Assembly (NCBI GenBank): GCA_016873895.1
Contig: VGVV01000001.1
Coordinates: 351,286 to 415,285, forward strand
Direction of reading: 5' to 3'
Source: Ignavibacteria bacterium
GTDB taxonomy: Bacteria > Bacteroidota > Ignavibacteria > Kapaibacteriales > Kapaibacteriaceae
Length of the DNA stretch: 64,000 nt
Positions 8,424 to 16,553 of this stretch are shown piece by piece. Position 1 is the stretch's first letter, and the number at the start of each line of letters is the position of its first letter. The translations under genes and the position numbers were made by a program. The notes under the pieces were generated by a model. That model saw only the letters and a program-made list of their open reading frames with translations, was not told the DNA's origin and did no database searches.

Positions 8424-8534
8424 ATGCGACGATTACTCATGATAGCTGCCATCATTATTGTTGGCTTTATAGTTCTTTCCCCCTTCTTCATGGGGCTTGT
8501 ACGGCGCATGACAGGGCGCGGACCCAAAGTATAG
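8424..8534 (+). CDS. Candidate 36-residue single-span membrane peptide
   Basis: A short frame (ATG 8424, TAG 8532-8534) in the gap between ppx and the T9SS cargo gene. It encodes a basic start (MRRLLM), a hydrophobic segment of about 20 residues (IAAIIIVGFIVLSPFFMGLV) and a strongly basic tail (RRMTGRGPKV). That pattern (one helix flanked by positive charges) and the terminator-like hairpin 17 bases after the stop argue that it is a real small gene. No Shine-Dalgarno sequence or TAnnTTTG box was found upstream, and no known family was recognised. It is divergent from ppx and convergent with the cargo gene. Confidence 0.4.
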   Translation: MRRLLMIAAIIIVGFIVLSPFFMGLVRRMTGRGPKV

Positions 8535-8550
8535 TCTATAAACCGACAAC

Positions 8551-8573
8551 GGCCATCCGTTTACCGGATGGCC
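8551..8573. terminator. Hairpin with terminator-like symmetry between convergent genes
   Basis: A perfect 9-bp stem (GGCCATCCG with CGGATGGCC, loop TTTAC) lies 31 bases past the stop of the minus-strand cargo gene and 17 bases past the small plus-strand frame. On the minus strand it is followed by GTTGTCGGTTTATAG, a weak U tract. It may serve both directions. Confidence 0.6.
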
Positions 8574-8603
8574 GCTGCGGCGCTCTGTTCACGCAAGGTG
8601 TCC

Positions 8604-11600
8604 TTAGTGTGCTACGGATATTGGGAGGGTTACCGCACCACGAACACCGGTGATTGTTACATAATAGATGCCAGAGGCAAGGTCTGCTGTGATGAGTCTA
8701 AACTCATACACTCCTGCGCGCTGCGCTGCGTTGCTGATGAAGGTTGAAATCTCTTCTCCGGCAGCCGTAGTTAAGCGGACACTGACTATATCCTCTGCCC
8801 CTAGCTGATAGCGAACGGTGGCAACATCCATCGTAGGATTCGGGAATGCAGATGCCGACAAAGAGGATTCTTCTGCATCATCTAGCACACTTACGGGCGA
8901 CTTTGCCTTGTATTCTTTATTCACTGGGTCGTATTCCGTCCAGTCTGCATCCCAGCGCTCAAGACCAAATGCGCCACGGAAAGCAACGCGCTCAAAGAAC
9001 GCATCAGATGCTGTCCCAGTAAATGCTGCACCCGTTTCCAGCGGAGAGGCTGCCTTGATCGCTGGGTTGAATTCTGCTCCTGTAACAAATGCATTTTCAA
9101 TCTGTGCCAAGCTCGGTGATGCCTTATCAACGATGTTGCCATACTCCGTCTTACCAAGCCAGCTTGCGTCTATACCTGCAGGTGGTGTGCCGCCTGCTAG
9201 AGTAAGTACCGATCCTTTAACACCATACCATGAATTGTTACGGATTTCGATAGAGTCTCCAGCAGCCGCAATCATGGTTGGAACCTGAGCTAACTCAAAG
9301 CCGCGGGGCCATCCGACGAATGCAGAGTTGTGAATAGACTGACGTGAGTTGCGCCGAACTTGTGCGGCCGCACCAAAACGAGAGCTATACTGGTTAGCAC
9401 CCGAGCCAGGGGTCCAGCTGGTGTCTTGCATCGGACCAATTCCCGTTACGTTTGAGAATACCGCCGAAGTAAGGGGCTTGTTATACGAAGCCTGTGCATC
9501 GTTGTCTGATTCGAACACTTGCGATGTCGAAACATCAGCTACAGTGCGGAATCGCTGGGCAACTGCAAACTGAACTTTACCGCTAAAGCCATTGTCGGTG
9601 TCAAAGTCATCATCGAGGATACCTGTTGAAACCAGATACTTCGCGTTTACTGTACCACCAAACCATTCAAAGCCATCATCGTTACCATACGATACTTGTA
9701 CGTTCTCAATGGTTGTGCCGCGACCAACACCACCCATAGTAAGAGAGTTTAGCTCTGAATTAGGCTGAGTAGCGATACCTGCAAACTCGATGCGCACAAA
9801 CTTCAGTATGCCGCTGTTGTCATCGTCTTCTGTGCCACCATACCAACCCTTGCCACCTGGTGTTTGATCTGCTACGCCCCCTTCGAGAGCCGCCTGACCT
9901 GCTGGTTGGTTGATGCGCGCCTTACCGCAGATAAGGATGCCACCCCAGTCGCCACGTGCACGCTGTCCTGGCACAGCACGACTTGTGAAGATGATTGGGT
10001 CCTTCGCTGTGCCATTGGCGATAATCGTACCACCGCGATTAATTACCAGCGCCGAGTTGTTGCCTGGTTCATCGCCTACAACGATTGTGCCCTTTTCAAC
10101 CTCAAGCGTTGCACCATCGTTCACATAGACATAGCCCTTGAGTCCATAGATCTTTGTGTTGTGAAGCTTAACATTCTTTGTAATCTCACCCTCAAGAATT
10201 GAGTCTACTACAATTGGGGCCGATGCAGAGATCGTGAACGGATTGTCGTTGATGTCTGACTTTGTTGTGTCGCTGAGCAGCACCATACGGAAGTAACCTG
10301 TCTGCGTTTGGTCGGCTGGACGGAAGACAACGCCACCTGCGATACGGCCACGACGAGTAGCACTATCGAGTACATTTGCCAGGCCTGGCAATGTTGACCA
10401 TGGACCGGTGGCACTCTTGCCAAACTCAAAGCGCCAGCGTTGACGGAATGTGTTTGTGGTGTCCCACGAGATGTCTACTGATTGTCCTACACGAAATGCC
10501 TTGTTGTTTGTACCCGGCTCCAGCAGCTTAACTGTTGGGTCTTTCGGTACTGGCGCTGCAATCTCGATTGGATTATCGGAAACATCGAATGTTGCAGGGT
10601 CGCTTACCAGCGACATGCGCACATAACCTGTTTTCGTAACAACATTTGGAGCTACAAATCCACCCGCGAGCGCACCACGGCCTGCGCCTGCATCAACAAC
10701 GTTCGATGCATTTGGAATGTCCTGCCATGGTCCATCAACAGATGTTCCAAACTGGAAGCGATAGCTGTTTCCAGCAGCACCCGACGTATCCCATGAGATC
10801 GTGATCTTATCGCCCTGTGTGAACTTCTCACCAGTCTTTGAACCAGGCGACGTAAGGCGAACAAGCGGCTGCGCGCGATACTCTTTGTTGATCGGATCAT
10901 ATTCTGCCCACTGAGCATCCCATGCCGGACCATCTGCAGGGAAAGCTCCTCGATAGGACACCTTCTCAAAGTATGGGTCGTTAAGCGAAACTGTTGCCGA
11001 GCCATTTTCGAAACTAGCGGTAGTCAAGTAAGGGGCTACAATAAGCGGACGTGCATTAAACGAACCATCAGTTACCCATGCATTGGCAAGAAACGCAGCA
11101 TTGGGATTACCCTTATCAACTTCGTTGTTAAAGCCAGCCTTTGCAAGCCAGTTAGCATCCATACCTGCTGGTGGCGTACCACTTGCAAGCGTGAGAGTTG
11201 CACCCTTAACTCCATACCAACTGTTGCTACGAACCAGAAGCGAATCATTATTGGCAGCAACCATCGTAGGCGCTTGAGCAATTTCGAAGCCGCGAGTCCA
11301 ACCCACAAAAACTGTATTAACGATACTTGCACGTGATGCACGTCGGATTTGGGCTGCAGCGCCATATCGCGAGCTGTATTGATTAGCGCCAGAGCCTGGA
11401 GTCCAGGATGTGTCTTGCAATGGACCAACAACTGTAAAGTTCGAGAAGAGTGGCTGCGTACGCGGTGCATTAAACGAGCCCGATGCGTCGTTATCGATTT
11501 CAAATGCCTGCGATGTGGATACGTCGGCAACAGTGCGGAAGCGCTTTACAAGTCCAAACTGTACACGACCCGAAAATCCATTATCACAGTCGAAGTCATC

Positions 11601-12599
11601 ATCAAGGATTCCGTACGAAATCAGATAGCGTCCGTTTACACTTCCACCAAACCATTCGAAGCCATCGTCGTTACCGTACGATACTTGAACGTGTTCGATT
11701 GTTGTACCACGTCCAACGCCACCCATGGTTAGCGAGTTGAGTTCGGAATTAGGCTGTGTAGCGATGCCGGCAAATTCAATGCGCACATATTTCAGTACGC
11801 CACTGTTGTCGTCATCATCAGTACCACCGTACCAGCCCTTGCCGCCTGCTGTGAGATCTGCTACGCCCCCTTCAAGAGCTGCTTGGCCAGCCGGCTGGTT
11901 AACACGGGCCTTACCGCAGATAAGGATGCCACCCCAGTCGCCCCGCGCACGCTGTCCAGCTGCTGCCCTAGATGTAAACACAATGGGATTGGCCGCCGTA
12001 CCCTGAGCAATAATTTTTGCTCCACGATTAAGTACAAGTGCCGAGTTGTTGCCGGGAATATCACCAACGATAATTGTACCCGGGTCAATTGTCAATGTTG
12101 CACCGGCGTTAACGTAGACATAGCCCTGTAAGCCATAGATCTTTGTTGCACGCAGATGAATGTTACGTGTGATCTCCCCTGTAATGATCGAGTCCGGAAC
12201 TATTGTTTCCGGAGTCGCGATGGTAAATGGGTTGTCGTTGATATCAAACACTGTTGTATCTGCAATCAACTCCATCTTGAGGTAACCGCTTGACGTTGGG
12301 ACGTTTGGCACTCGCCAGCCACCCGAAGTTGGAACCGACTGACCACGTGTAGCGCCCGAGTCTAGAACATTGGAAGGGCCAGTAAGTGCCGTCCAAGGAC
12401 CTGCCATCGATGTTGCAAACTTGAAACGCCAGCGCGCACGGAACGTGCCTGCTGTATCCCAGCGAAGTTCCTGCGTAGAGCCAGGACGAAATGTCTCGCC
12501 GCCGTTGGGGAAACGCAGCGTAACTGTTGATGGATTTTGTGCTGCCGCAACAATCACCATCGTTATCAGTGTAGTGAATAGGGTTAGAAAACGACTCAT
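8604..12599 (-). CDS. Large secreted surface protein with internal duplication and T9SS sorting domain
   Basis: A 1331-residue secreted protein. After a signal peptide (residues 1-20) come an Ig-like domain (about 24-128), a long beta-rich repeat A (about 139-575), two further Ig-like domains (about 580-682 and 688-793), repeat B (about 800-1240) and a T9SS C-terminal sorting domain beginning near SASAFPNPTMDVATVRYQL. Repeats A and B share long nearly identical stretches such as RGDWGGILICGKAR, LNSLTMGGVGRGTTIE and YGNDDGFEWFGG; the many Asp/Asn suggest bound calcium. The repeats resemble secreted proteins that often sit next to TonB-dependent receptors in Bacteroidota, as here. The start at 12599 (MSRFLTLF) gives the signal peptide. 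It follows the receptor gene by 34 bases and is probably co-transcribed. Its ligand is unknown. Confidence 0.8.
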   Translation of the reverse strand: MSRFLTLFTTLITMVIVAAAQNPSTVTLRFPNGGETFRPGSTQELRWDTAGTFRARWRFKFATSMAGPWTALTGPSNVLDSGATRGQSVPTSGGWRVPNVPTSSGYLKMELIADTTVFDINDNPFTIATPETIVPDSIITGEITRNIHLRATKIYGLQGYVYVNAGATLTIDPGTIIVGDIPGNNSALVLNRGAKIIAQGTAANPIVFTSRAAAGQRARGDWGGILICGKARVNQPAGQAALEGGVADLTAGGKGWYGGTDDDDNSGVLKYVRIEFAGIATQPNSELNSLTMGGVGRGTTIEHVQVSYGNDDGFEWFGGSVNGRYLISYGILDDDFDCDNGFSGRVQFGLVKRFRTVADVSTSQAFEIDNDASGSFNAPRTQPLFSNFTVVGPLQDTSWTPGSGANQYSSRYGAAAQIRRASRASIVNTVFVGWTRGFEIAQAPTMVAANNDSLLVRSNSWYGVKGATLTLASGTPPAGMDANWLAKAGFNNEVDKGNPNAAFLANAWVTDGSFNARPLIVAPYLTTASFENGSATVSLNDPYFEKVSYRGAFPADGPAWDAQWAEYDPINKEYRAQPLVRLTSPGSKTGEKFTQGDKITISWDTSGAAGNSYRFQFGTSVDGPWQDIPNASNVVDAGAGRGALAGGFVAPNVVTKTGYVRMSLVSDPATFDVSDNPIEIAAPVPKDPTVKLLEPGTNNKAFRVGQSVDISWDTTNTFRQRWRFEFGKSATGPWSTLPGLANVLDSATRRGRIAGGVVFRPADQTQTGYFRMVLLSDTTKSDINDNPFTISASAPIVVDSILEGEITKNVKLHNTKIYGLKGYVYVNDGATLEVEKGTIVVGDEPGNNSALVINRGGTIIANGTAKDPIIFTSRAVPGQRARGDWGGILICGKARINQPAGQAALEGGVADQTPGGKGWYGGTEDDDNSGILKFVRIEFAGIATQPNSELNSLTMGGVGRGTTIENVQVSYGNDDGFEWFGGTVNAKYLVSTGILDDDFDTDNGFSGKVQFAVAQRFRTVADVSTSQVFESDNDAQASYNKPLTSAVFSNVTGIGPMQDTSWTPGSGANQYSSRFGAAAQVRRNSRQSIHNSAFVGWPRGFELAQVPTMIAAAGDSIEIRNNSWYGVKGSVLTLAGGTPPAGIDASWLGKTEYGNIVDKASPSLAQIENAFVTGAEFNPAIKAASPLETGAAFTGTASDAFFERVAFRGAFGLERWDADWTEYDPVNKEYKAKSPVSVLDDAEESSLSASAFPNPTMDVATVRYQLGAEDIVSVRLTTAAGEEISTFISNAAQRAGVYEFRLITADLASGIYYVTITGVRGAVTLPISVAH
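8880..12185 (-). repeat. Long internal coding duplication of the T9SS cargo gene
   Basis: Two blocks of about 1.3 kb (roughly 8880-10200 and 10865-12185) encode near-identical protein segments, while the DNA differs at many third positions. The intervening segment carries the two Ig-like domains. Block limits are approximate. Confidence 0.7.
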
Positions 12600-12633
12600 G
12601 GTATTCTCCGTGTGAGAGGAACGTTTATGATTT

Positions 12634-15462
12634 CTATAGTCTGTATCCGAAGCCAAGTGATATGCTCATGCCGCGGATGTTTGATTGAATGAGAGCGCCA
12701 TCTTGCTCCCACGTTAATGGCTGATTAAGAAGGTCGCGAACACTAAGCTTAAGCTCGAGAGACTCGCCTATTGTTTGCTGAACTGAGAGATCAATGACGT
12801 CTCGAGGGAGCTCGTATACATGTGGGTTTCCTTGAAACACACCAACGAGATTCACCTGAATGATTCGGCGTCCATAGGTGTTGTAGGCAACACTGACATT
12901 CGTGCCCGTTTCTACATTGCTGTAGTAGATGGACCCATTCACCGAGTATGGACTCTGACCCCACATCGAGCGGGTATCCTTTACACCTGCCTGCCCGACT
13001 ACGATCCGCGAGTCAACCAATGACGCATTCAGTGAGACCGTAAAAGGCATTAGCCACTCGGCAAGCGTTCCTAAGTTGTTACGCACCTCAACCTCAACTC
13101 CGATGTTGTCGGCTATGCCATTTGCATTAGCAAATGAACGCACGATCTCAGACTGTTGTGGGAAGAGCGTTTCTTCAATCGCATTTTCAAAGCGCTTAAA
13201 AAATCCGCTAATCGACAATACTTCGCCCCCTGCACTGAAATACTCCAAGCGTAGATCGAAGTTTTGAATCAAAGCACGAATCAACTTGGGATTACCAGCT
13301 ATTGTTGCCTGCTGCTGGAAATCGTAGAACTGGAAAGGGGCGAACTCACGCAACGACGGACGCGCGAGCGTCTGCGAGGCAGATGCTCGAATATTGAAAT
13401 CCTTTGCCGGACGCAGAATTAGGTTGAATGCTGGAAGAATGTCTACAAGATCTTGGTTCACATTTACGCGATTGTCTGTTACATCAAAGGAGTTAAGACG
13501 TTGGATGTTCTTTTCAATCCGTGCACCTGTAACTACGCGGCTTTCCATCCCAGCAAGCGTGAATGGCAGGTCGAGCATTACGTATCCTGCCAGAAGGTGC
13601 TCCTGAGCATCGTACTGATCGCTAAGCTTAGAGTCTTCTGAGTAGCTCAAGCGCCCCTTCACTATACTATAATTCGAGTCGGCAAAGAACACACCGAGGT
13701 TTGGTAACGCACCATTGTCTGGAATCGTAAGCTTGTCTGCGATATCGTTCTCTACACCCTGCACGATTGTTAACGAACGTGCACTGAATCCGCGCGAGCG
13801 ATTCTCGAGTAGTCCGCCCACTTTAACCTTAATCGTGGTAGTAACTGGCAGCGTAATGTTCACAGCTGAAGACACTGCGTTGTCTACCAGACCAGAAGAG
13901 AAACGTCCGGCGCGCGATCCTGCACCTTGTGGAGAAAGGTCAAATGCTGCGAAGTATGGCTGACCCGAGTCCGAGGCATTTCGTAGAAATTGCAGGCGCT
14001 TAAAGTCTGGCTCATCACGTGTTGATCGTGAGTAGCTCAAACGCCAGTCGATGAGCGCATTGGAAACGTCGGTAATCGTATGTTCACCAGAAACTGTGCC
14101 GCTGTAGAGTGACTTCTCAACATACTGGAAAGAGAAGAGGCGCTGCGCCTGCGATTGTGCGAAGTTCTCGCCCGTCAGGTGCACATTTTCAAAATCAGCG
14201 ATGCGGTTATAGGTGTTCTTGAATCCAAAACGGCTATTAGACCCCAAGCGATAGGCAACATTAAAGAGGCCGCCAAATGATGTGCTACGCGATGATTGCA
14301 CGCCTGTGTAGCTGAAGAGATAGTCTTTAGGGTTCGAGAGAATGCCACCACGAACGATCTCGTTGTTTTGCCACGAGTTACCGTAGTTGCCAGAGGCTAC
14401 GATGCCGATTTCATCTTCGTTTTCAAGCGTTACTACATCGGAGTAGGTTGCCGACAAACTTCCATTTGGCGTCACAGTCTCTGCTGAGGTGCCCCAAAGG
14501 TTGTTGTTGAATGAACGTCCGATTCCGTCAAGACGTGCAATTGCCTCTGCATTGCCAGCGCGCACATCACGCAGAAGCTGGTTCATTCCCAAGCGATCCG
14601 AGGGAACAGCTGATGGCATCGAGCGCGACGAGGCACCCATTGCGAACAGATCTCCGTCTGCGCTTGCTGATGCGAAAAAACCATTGTCTTTAAAGGTTAC
14701 ATAGTTATTGTAACCCTGCGAGCCCGAGATCTTCAGTCCGCGCTTGCTTGGAAAATCAATAGTATTTAGCTGAACCAGTCCACCAGCAAAGTTGCCTGGC
14801 AGATCAGGAGTAAACGACTTAACAATGTTTGCATTCTCAAGCAGTTCACTTGGAAACATATCGAATGCAAAGGCCTTCTTGTCTGGCTCGGTCGATGTAA
14901 GTGCAGCTCCATTGAGGGTTGTGTTGCTGTAGCGATCACTTACACCACGCACGTAGATGAACTTACCTTCGACGAGTGTAACGCCCGAGACACGCTTTAA
15001 CGACTGTCCAGCATCACTGTCGGGCATTTTGGAAATCTCCTCGCGCCCAATACCATCGCTTACCTGTGCCGCATTCTTACGCTGTGTAAGTAGTGCTGCT
15101 GCATTGTCTGTTACCTTTCTGGCCTCGACAATAACTTCGCTGCCCAATTCTTTCGAGACAGCCAGTTGGATATTGAACGTGGTAACGGCGTTATCAGTAA
15201 CAACTACTCTGTCGAACGTTGTCGTTTGATACCCGACATATGACACTTTCAGTGAGTATGTACCAGCCGAGAGCTGTTTGAGCCGATATGTGCCTTTTGT
15301 GTCGGAATACGCACCTTTTTTTGTGGACGTGATACTGATAGTTGCACCATGCAAGAGTTCTCCCGACTCTGCGTCTGTAACTTTGCCTTCAATGGTTCCG
15401 GTCTGAGCTGCTGCATACGCAATGCTTAGGCAAAGAACCATGCATGTAAAAATGTGTTTCAT
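12634..15462 (-). CDS. TonB-dependent outer-membrane receptor
   Basis: A 942-residue receptor for energy-dependent uptake across the outer membrane. It has a signal peptide (1-19), then a carboxypeptidase-regulatory-like beta-sandwich (about 22-100, GTIEGKVTDAESGELLHGATISI), a plug domain (about 125-235 with GIGREEISKMPDSDAGQSLKRVSGV and FIYVRGVSDRYSNTTLNG), and a long beta-barrel ending GMSISLGFGYRL. This is the SusC-like architecture, but there is no SusD partner; the companion is the duplicated T9SS cargo 34 bases downstream. The substrate is unknown. The ATG at 15462 gives a clean signal peptide. Only eight bases separate it from the earliest possible start of the divergent gene, so that gene probably starts later and the promoter lies between. 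Confidence 0.93.
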   Translation of the reverse strand: MKHIFTCMVLCLSIAYAAAQTGTIEGKVTDAESGELLHGATISITSTKKGAYSDTKGTYRLKQLSAGTYSLKVSYVGYQTTTFDRVVVTDNAVTTFNIQLAVSKELGSEVIVEARKVTDNAAALLTQRKNAAQVSDGIGREEISKMPDSDAGQSLKRVSGVTLVEGKFIYVRGVSDRYSNTTLNGAALTSTEPDKKAFAFDMFPSELLENANIVKSFTPDLPGNFAGGLVQLNTIDFPSKRGLKISGSQGYNNYVTFKDNGFFASASADGDLFAMGASSRSMPSAVPSDRLGMNQLLRDVRAGNAEAIARLDGIGRSFNNNLWGTSAETVTPNGSLSATYSDVVTLENEDEIGIVASGNYGNSWQNNEIVRGGILSNPKDYLFSYTGVQSSRSTSFGGLFNVAYRLGSNSRFGFKNTYNRIADFENVHLTGENFAQSQAQRLFSFQYVEKSLYSGTVSGEHTITDVSNALIDWRLSYSRSTRDEPDFKRLQFLRNASDSGQPYFAAFDLSPQGAGSRAGRFSSGLVDNAVSSAVNITLPVTTTIKVKVGGLLENRSRGFSARSLTIVQGVENDIADKLTIPDNGALPNLGVFFADSNYSIVKGRLSYSEDSKLSDQYDAQEHLLAGYVMLDLPFTLAGMESRVVTGARIEKNIQRLNSFDVTDNRVNVNQDLVDILPAFNLILRPAKDFNIRASASQTLARPSLREFAPFQFYDFQQQATIAGNPKLIRALIQNFDLRLEYFSAGGEVLSISGFFKRFENAIEETLFPQQSEIVRSFANANGIADNIGVEVEVRNNLGTLAEWLMPFTVSLNASLVDSRIVVGQAGVKDTRSMWGQSPYSVNGSIYYSNVETGTNVSVAYNTYGRRIIQVNLVGVFQGNPHVYELPRDVIDLSVQQTIGESLELKLSVRDLLNQPLTWEQDGALIQSNIRGMSISLGFGYRL

Positions 15463-15533
15463 AAGATAATGTGAACAATGCTGTGAACGAGAACAGAACG
15501 AACGTGGGCGAAACTATCCGTAGGGTGTTAGGT

Positions 15534-16553
15534 GTGTGTAATCGGCTTGTTACCAACCTGAAACATTGGATTACTCTATGTTTCCTTTTGGTAACAACGG
15601 TATTGGGCACAGCTCAGCAAAGGACCCAACGCGTGATGATTGGTGGCATTCAGTACGACAGTGCAGACGTCCTCATCAATCCCACAAAGCTTGAAACGGG
15701 GCTAACCATCGCCCTAGAAGCCACACAGAAGTATCGTTTGATTTGTAATCAGATGCGAGATTCTATCCTACGCAAGCGTCCGAATACGCTTTCGGTACTG
15801 CAAGCAGCAGACGCGGTGGGTGCAGAGCTCATCGTCTTTTGTAATGTCGGCCGTATAGCAAACCTTGTGCGTTCCGAGGTAATTGTTCTTGGAGGCGATG
15901 GGTTTATAGTCAACGTTCGCGGAGTTGGTTACGGCACAACTTCATTGGAACGCGATACCTCGGGGACTGCTATTGCAGACCCTGCGATTTTGTCGTCCTT
16001 GCAACGCGCGCTTTGTGTGGCATTAAATGACTCCTCGTTGTACTCCCGAGCCGATACTGTTTTACGCGTAAGGCCAACAGCTCTTGCTGCAATTGGTGGT
16101 ATTGAGTTTAAGCAACCATCCTCGGACTTGGGAACATGGTCGCTGTTTAAGGAAAAGGTGCCTGCCTCGTATGACGCAGCTCAACTTATCGTAGAAGCCC
16201 TCAGAGGATGTGATGATGTAACGTTGATTGATCTTGATACGCGAGACTCAATCTTTGCGAAGGCTCGCCTGTTCATGATTGAGAATTACAACGCAACAAC
16301 AGCTGCAGAGCTTAATGTACTCTCGGCATTCGAGATCTCGCATCTTGTTTCTGGCACAATAGAGCGCATTCGCGGAGGTGCAATTTGCACGCTCTCATTC
16401 GACGAGATAACTCCGCAAAAAACACTACGTCAAATCAAACGCGCCGAGGGAGTTGTAGCAGTAGATTCGAAGGCTGCGCTAAAGGATGGTGTGCGCGAAG
16501 CCCTGCAAAAGCTCTTCGTAACTATTAACGACTCAGTGGTACCGTCGCGATAA
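15534..16553 (+). CDS. Exported protein with two related CsgG/TolB-N-like halves, function unknown
   Basis: About 339 residues with no recognised family. The GTG at 15534 is preferred because it puts a normal signal peptide at the N-terminus (basic start, hydrophobic ITLCFLLVTTVLGTA, cleavage before QQ). GTG codons at 15471, 15483, 15504 and 15525 are alternatives. The mature protein looks like two copies of one alpha/beta unit: IALEATQKYRLI...RDSIL...AADAVGAELIVFCNVGRI in the first half and IVEALRGCDDVTLIDLDTRDSIF...VLSAFEISHLVSGTIERI in the second. This resembles the anticodon-binding-like fold of CsgG/TolB N-terminal domains, but that is an inference from pattern only. It is divergent from the TonB receptor, and its last 29 bases overlap the end of the 1421-residue T9SS gene. 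Confidence 0.6.
   Translation: MCNRLVTNLKHWITLCFLLVTTVLGTAQQRTQRVMIGGIQYDSADVLINPTKLETGLTIALEATQKYRLICNQMRDSILRKRPNTLSVLQAADAVGAELIVFCNVGRIANLVRSEVIVLGGDGFIVNVRGVGYGTTSLERDTSGTAIADPAILSSLQRALCVALNDSSLYSRADTVLRVRPTALAAIGGIEFKQPSSDLGTWSLFKEKVPASYDAAQLIVEALRGCDDVTLIDLDTRDSIFAKARLFMIENYNATTAAELNVLSAFEISHLVSGTIERIRGGAICTLSFDEITPQKTLRQIKRAEGVVAVDSKAALKDGVREALQKLFVTINDSVVPSR

Noticed and set aside
8880..12185. Possible non-coding tandem repeat or mobile element
   Set aside because: The repeated DNA is in frame throughout and differs mostly at synonymous positions, so it is a coding duplication. No terminal inverted repeats or transposase were seen.
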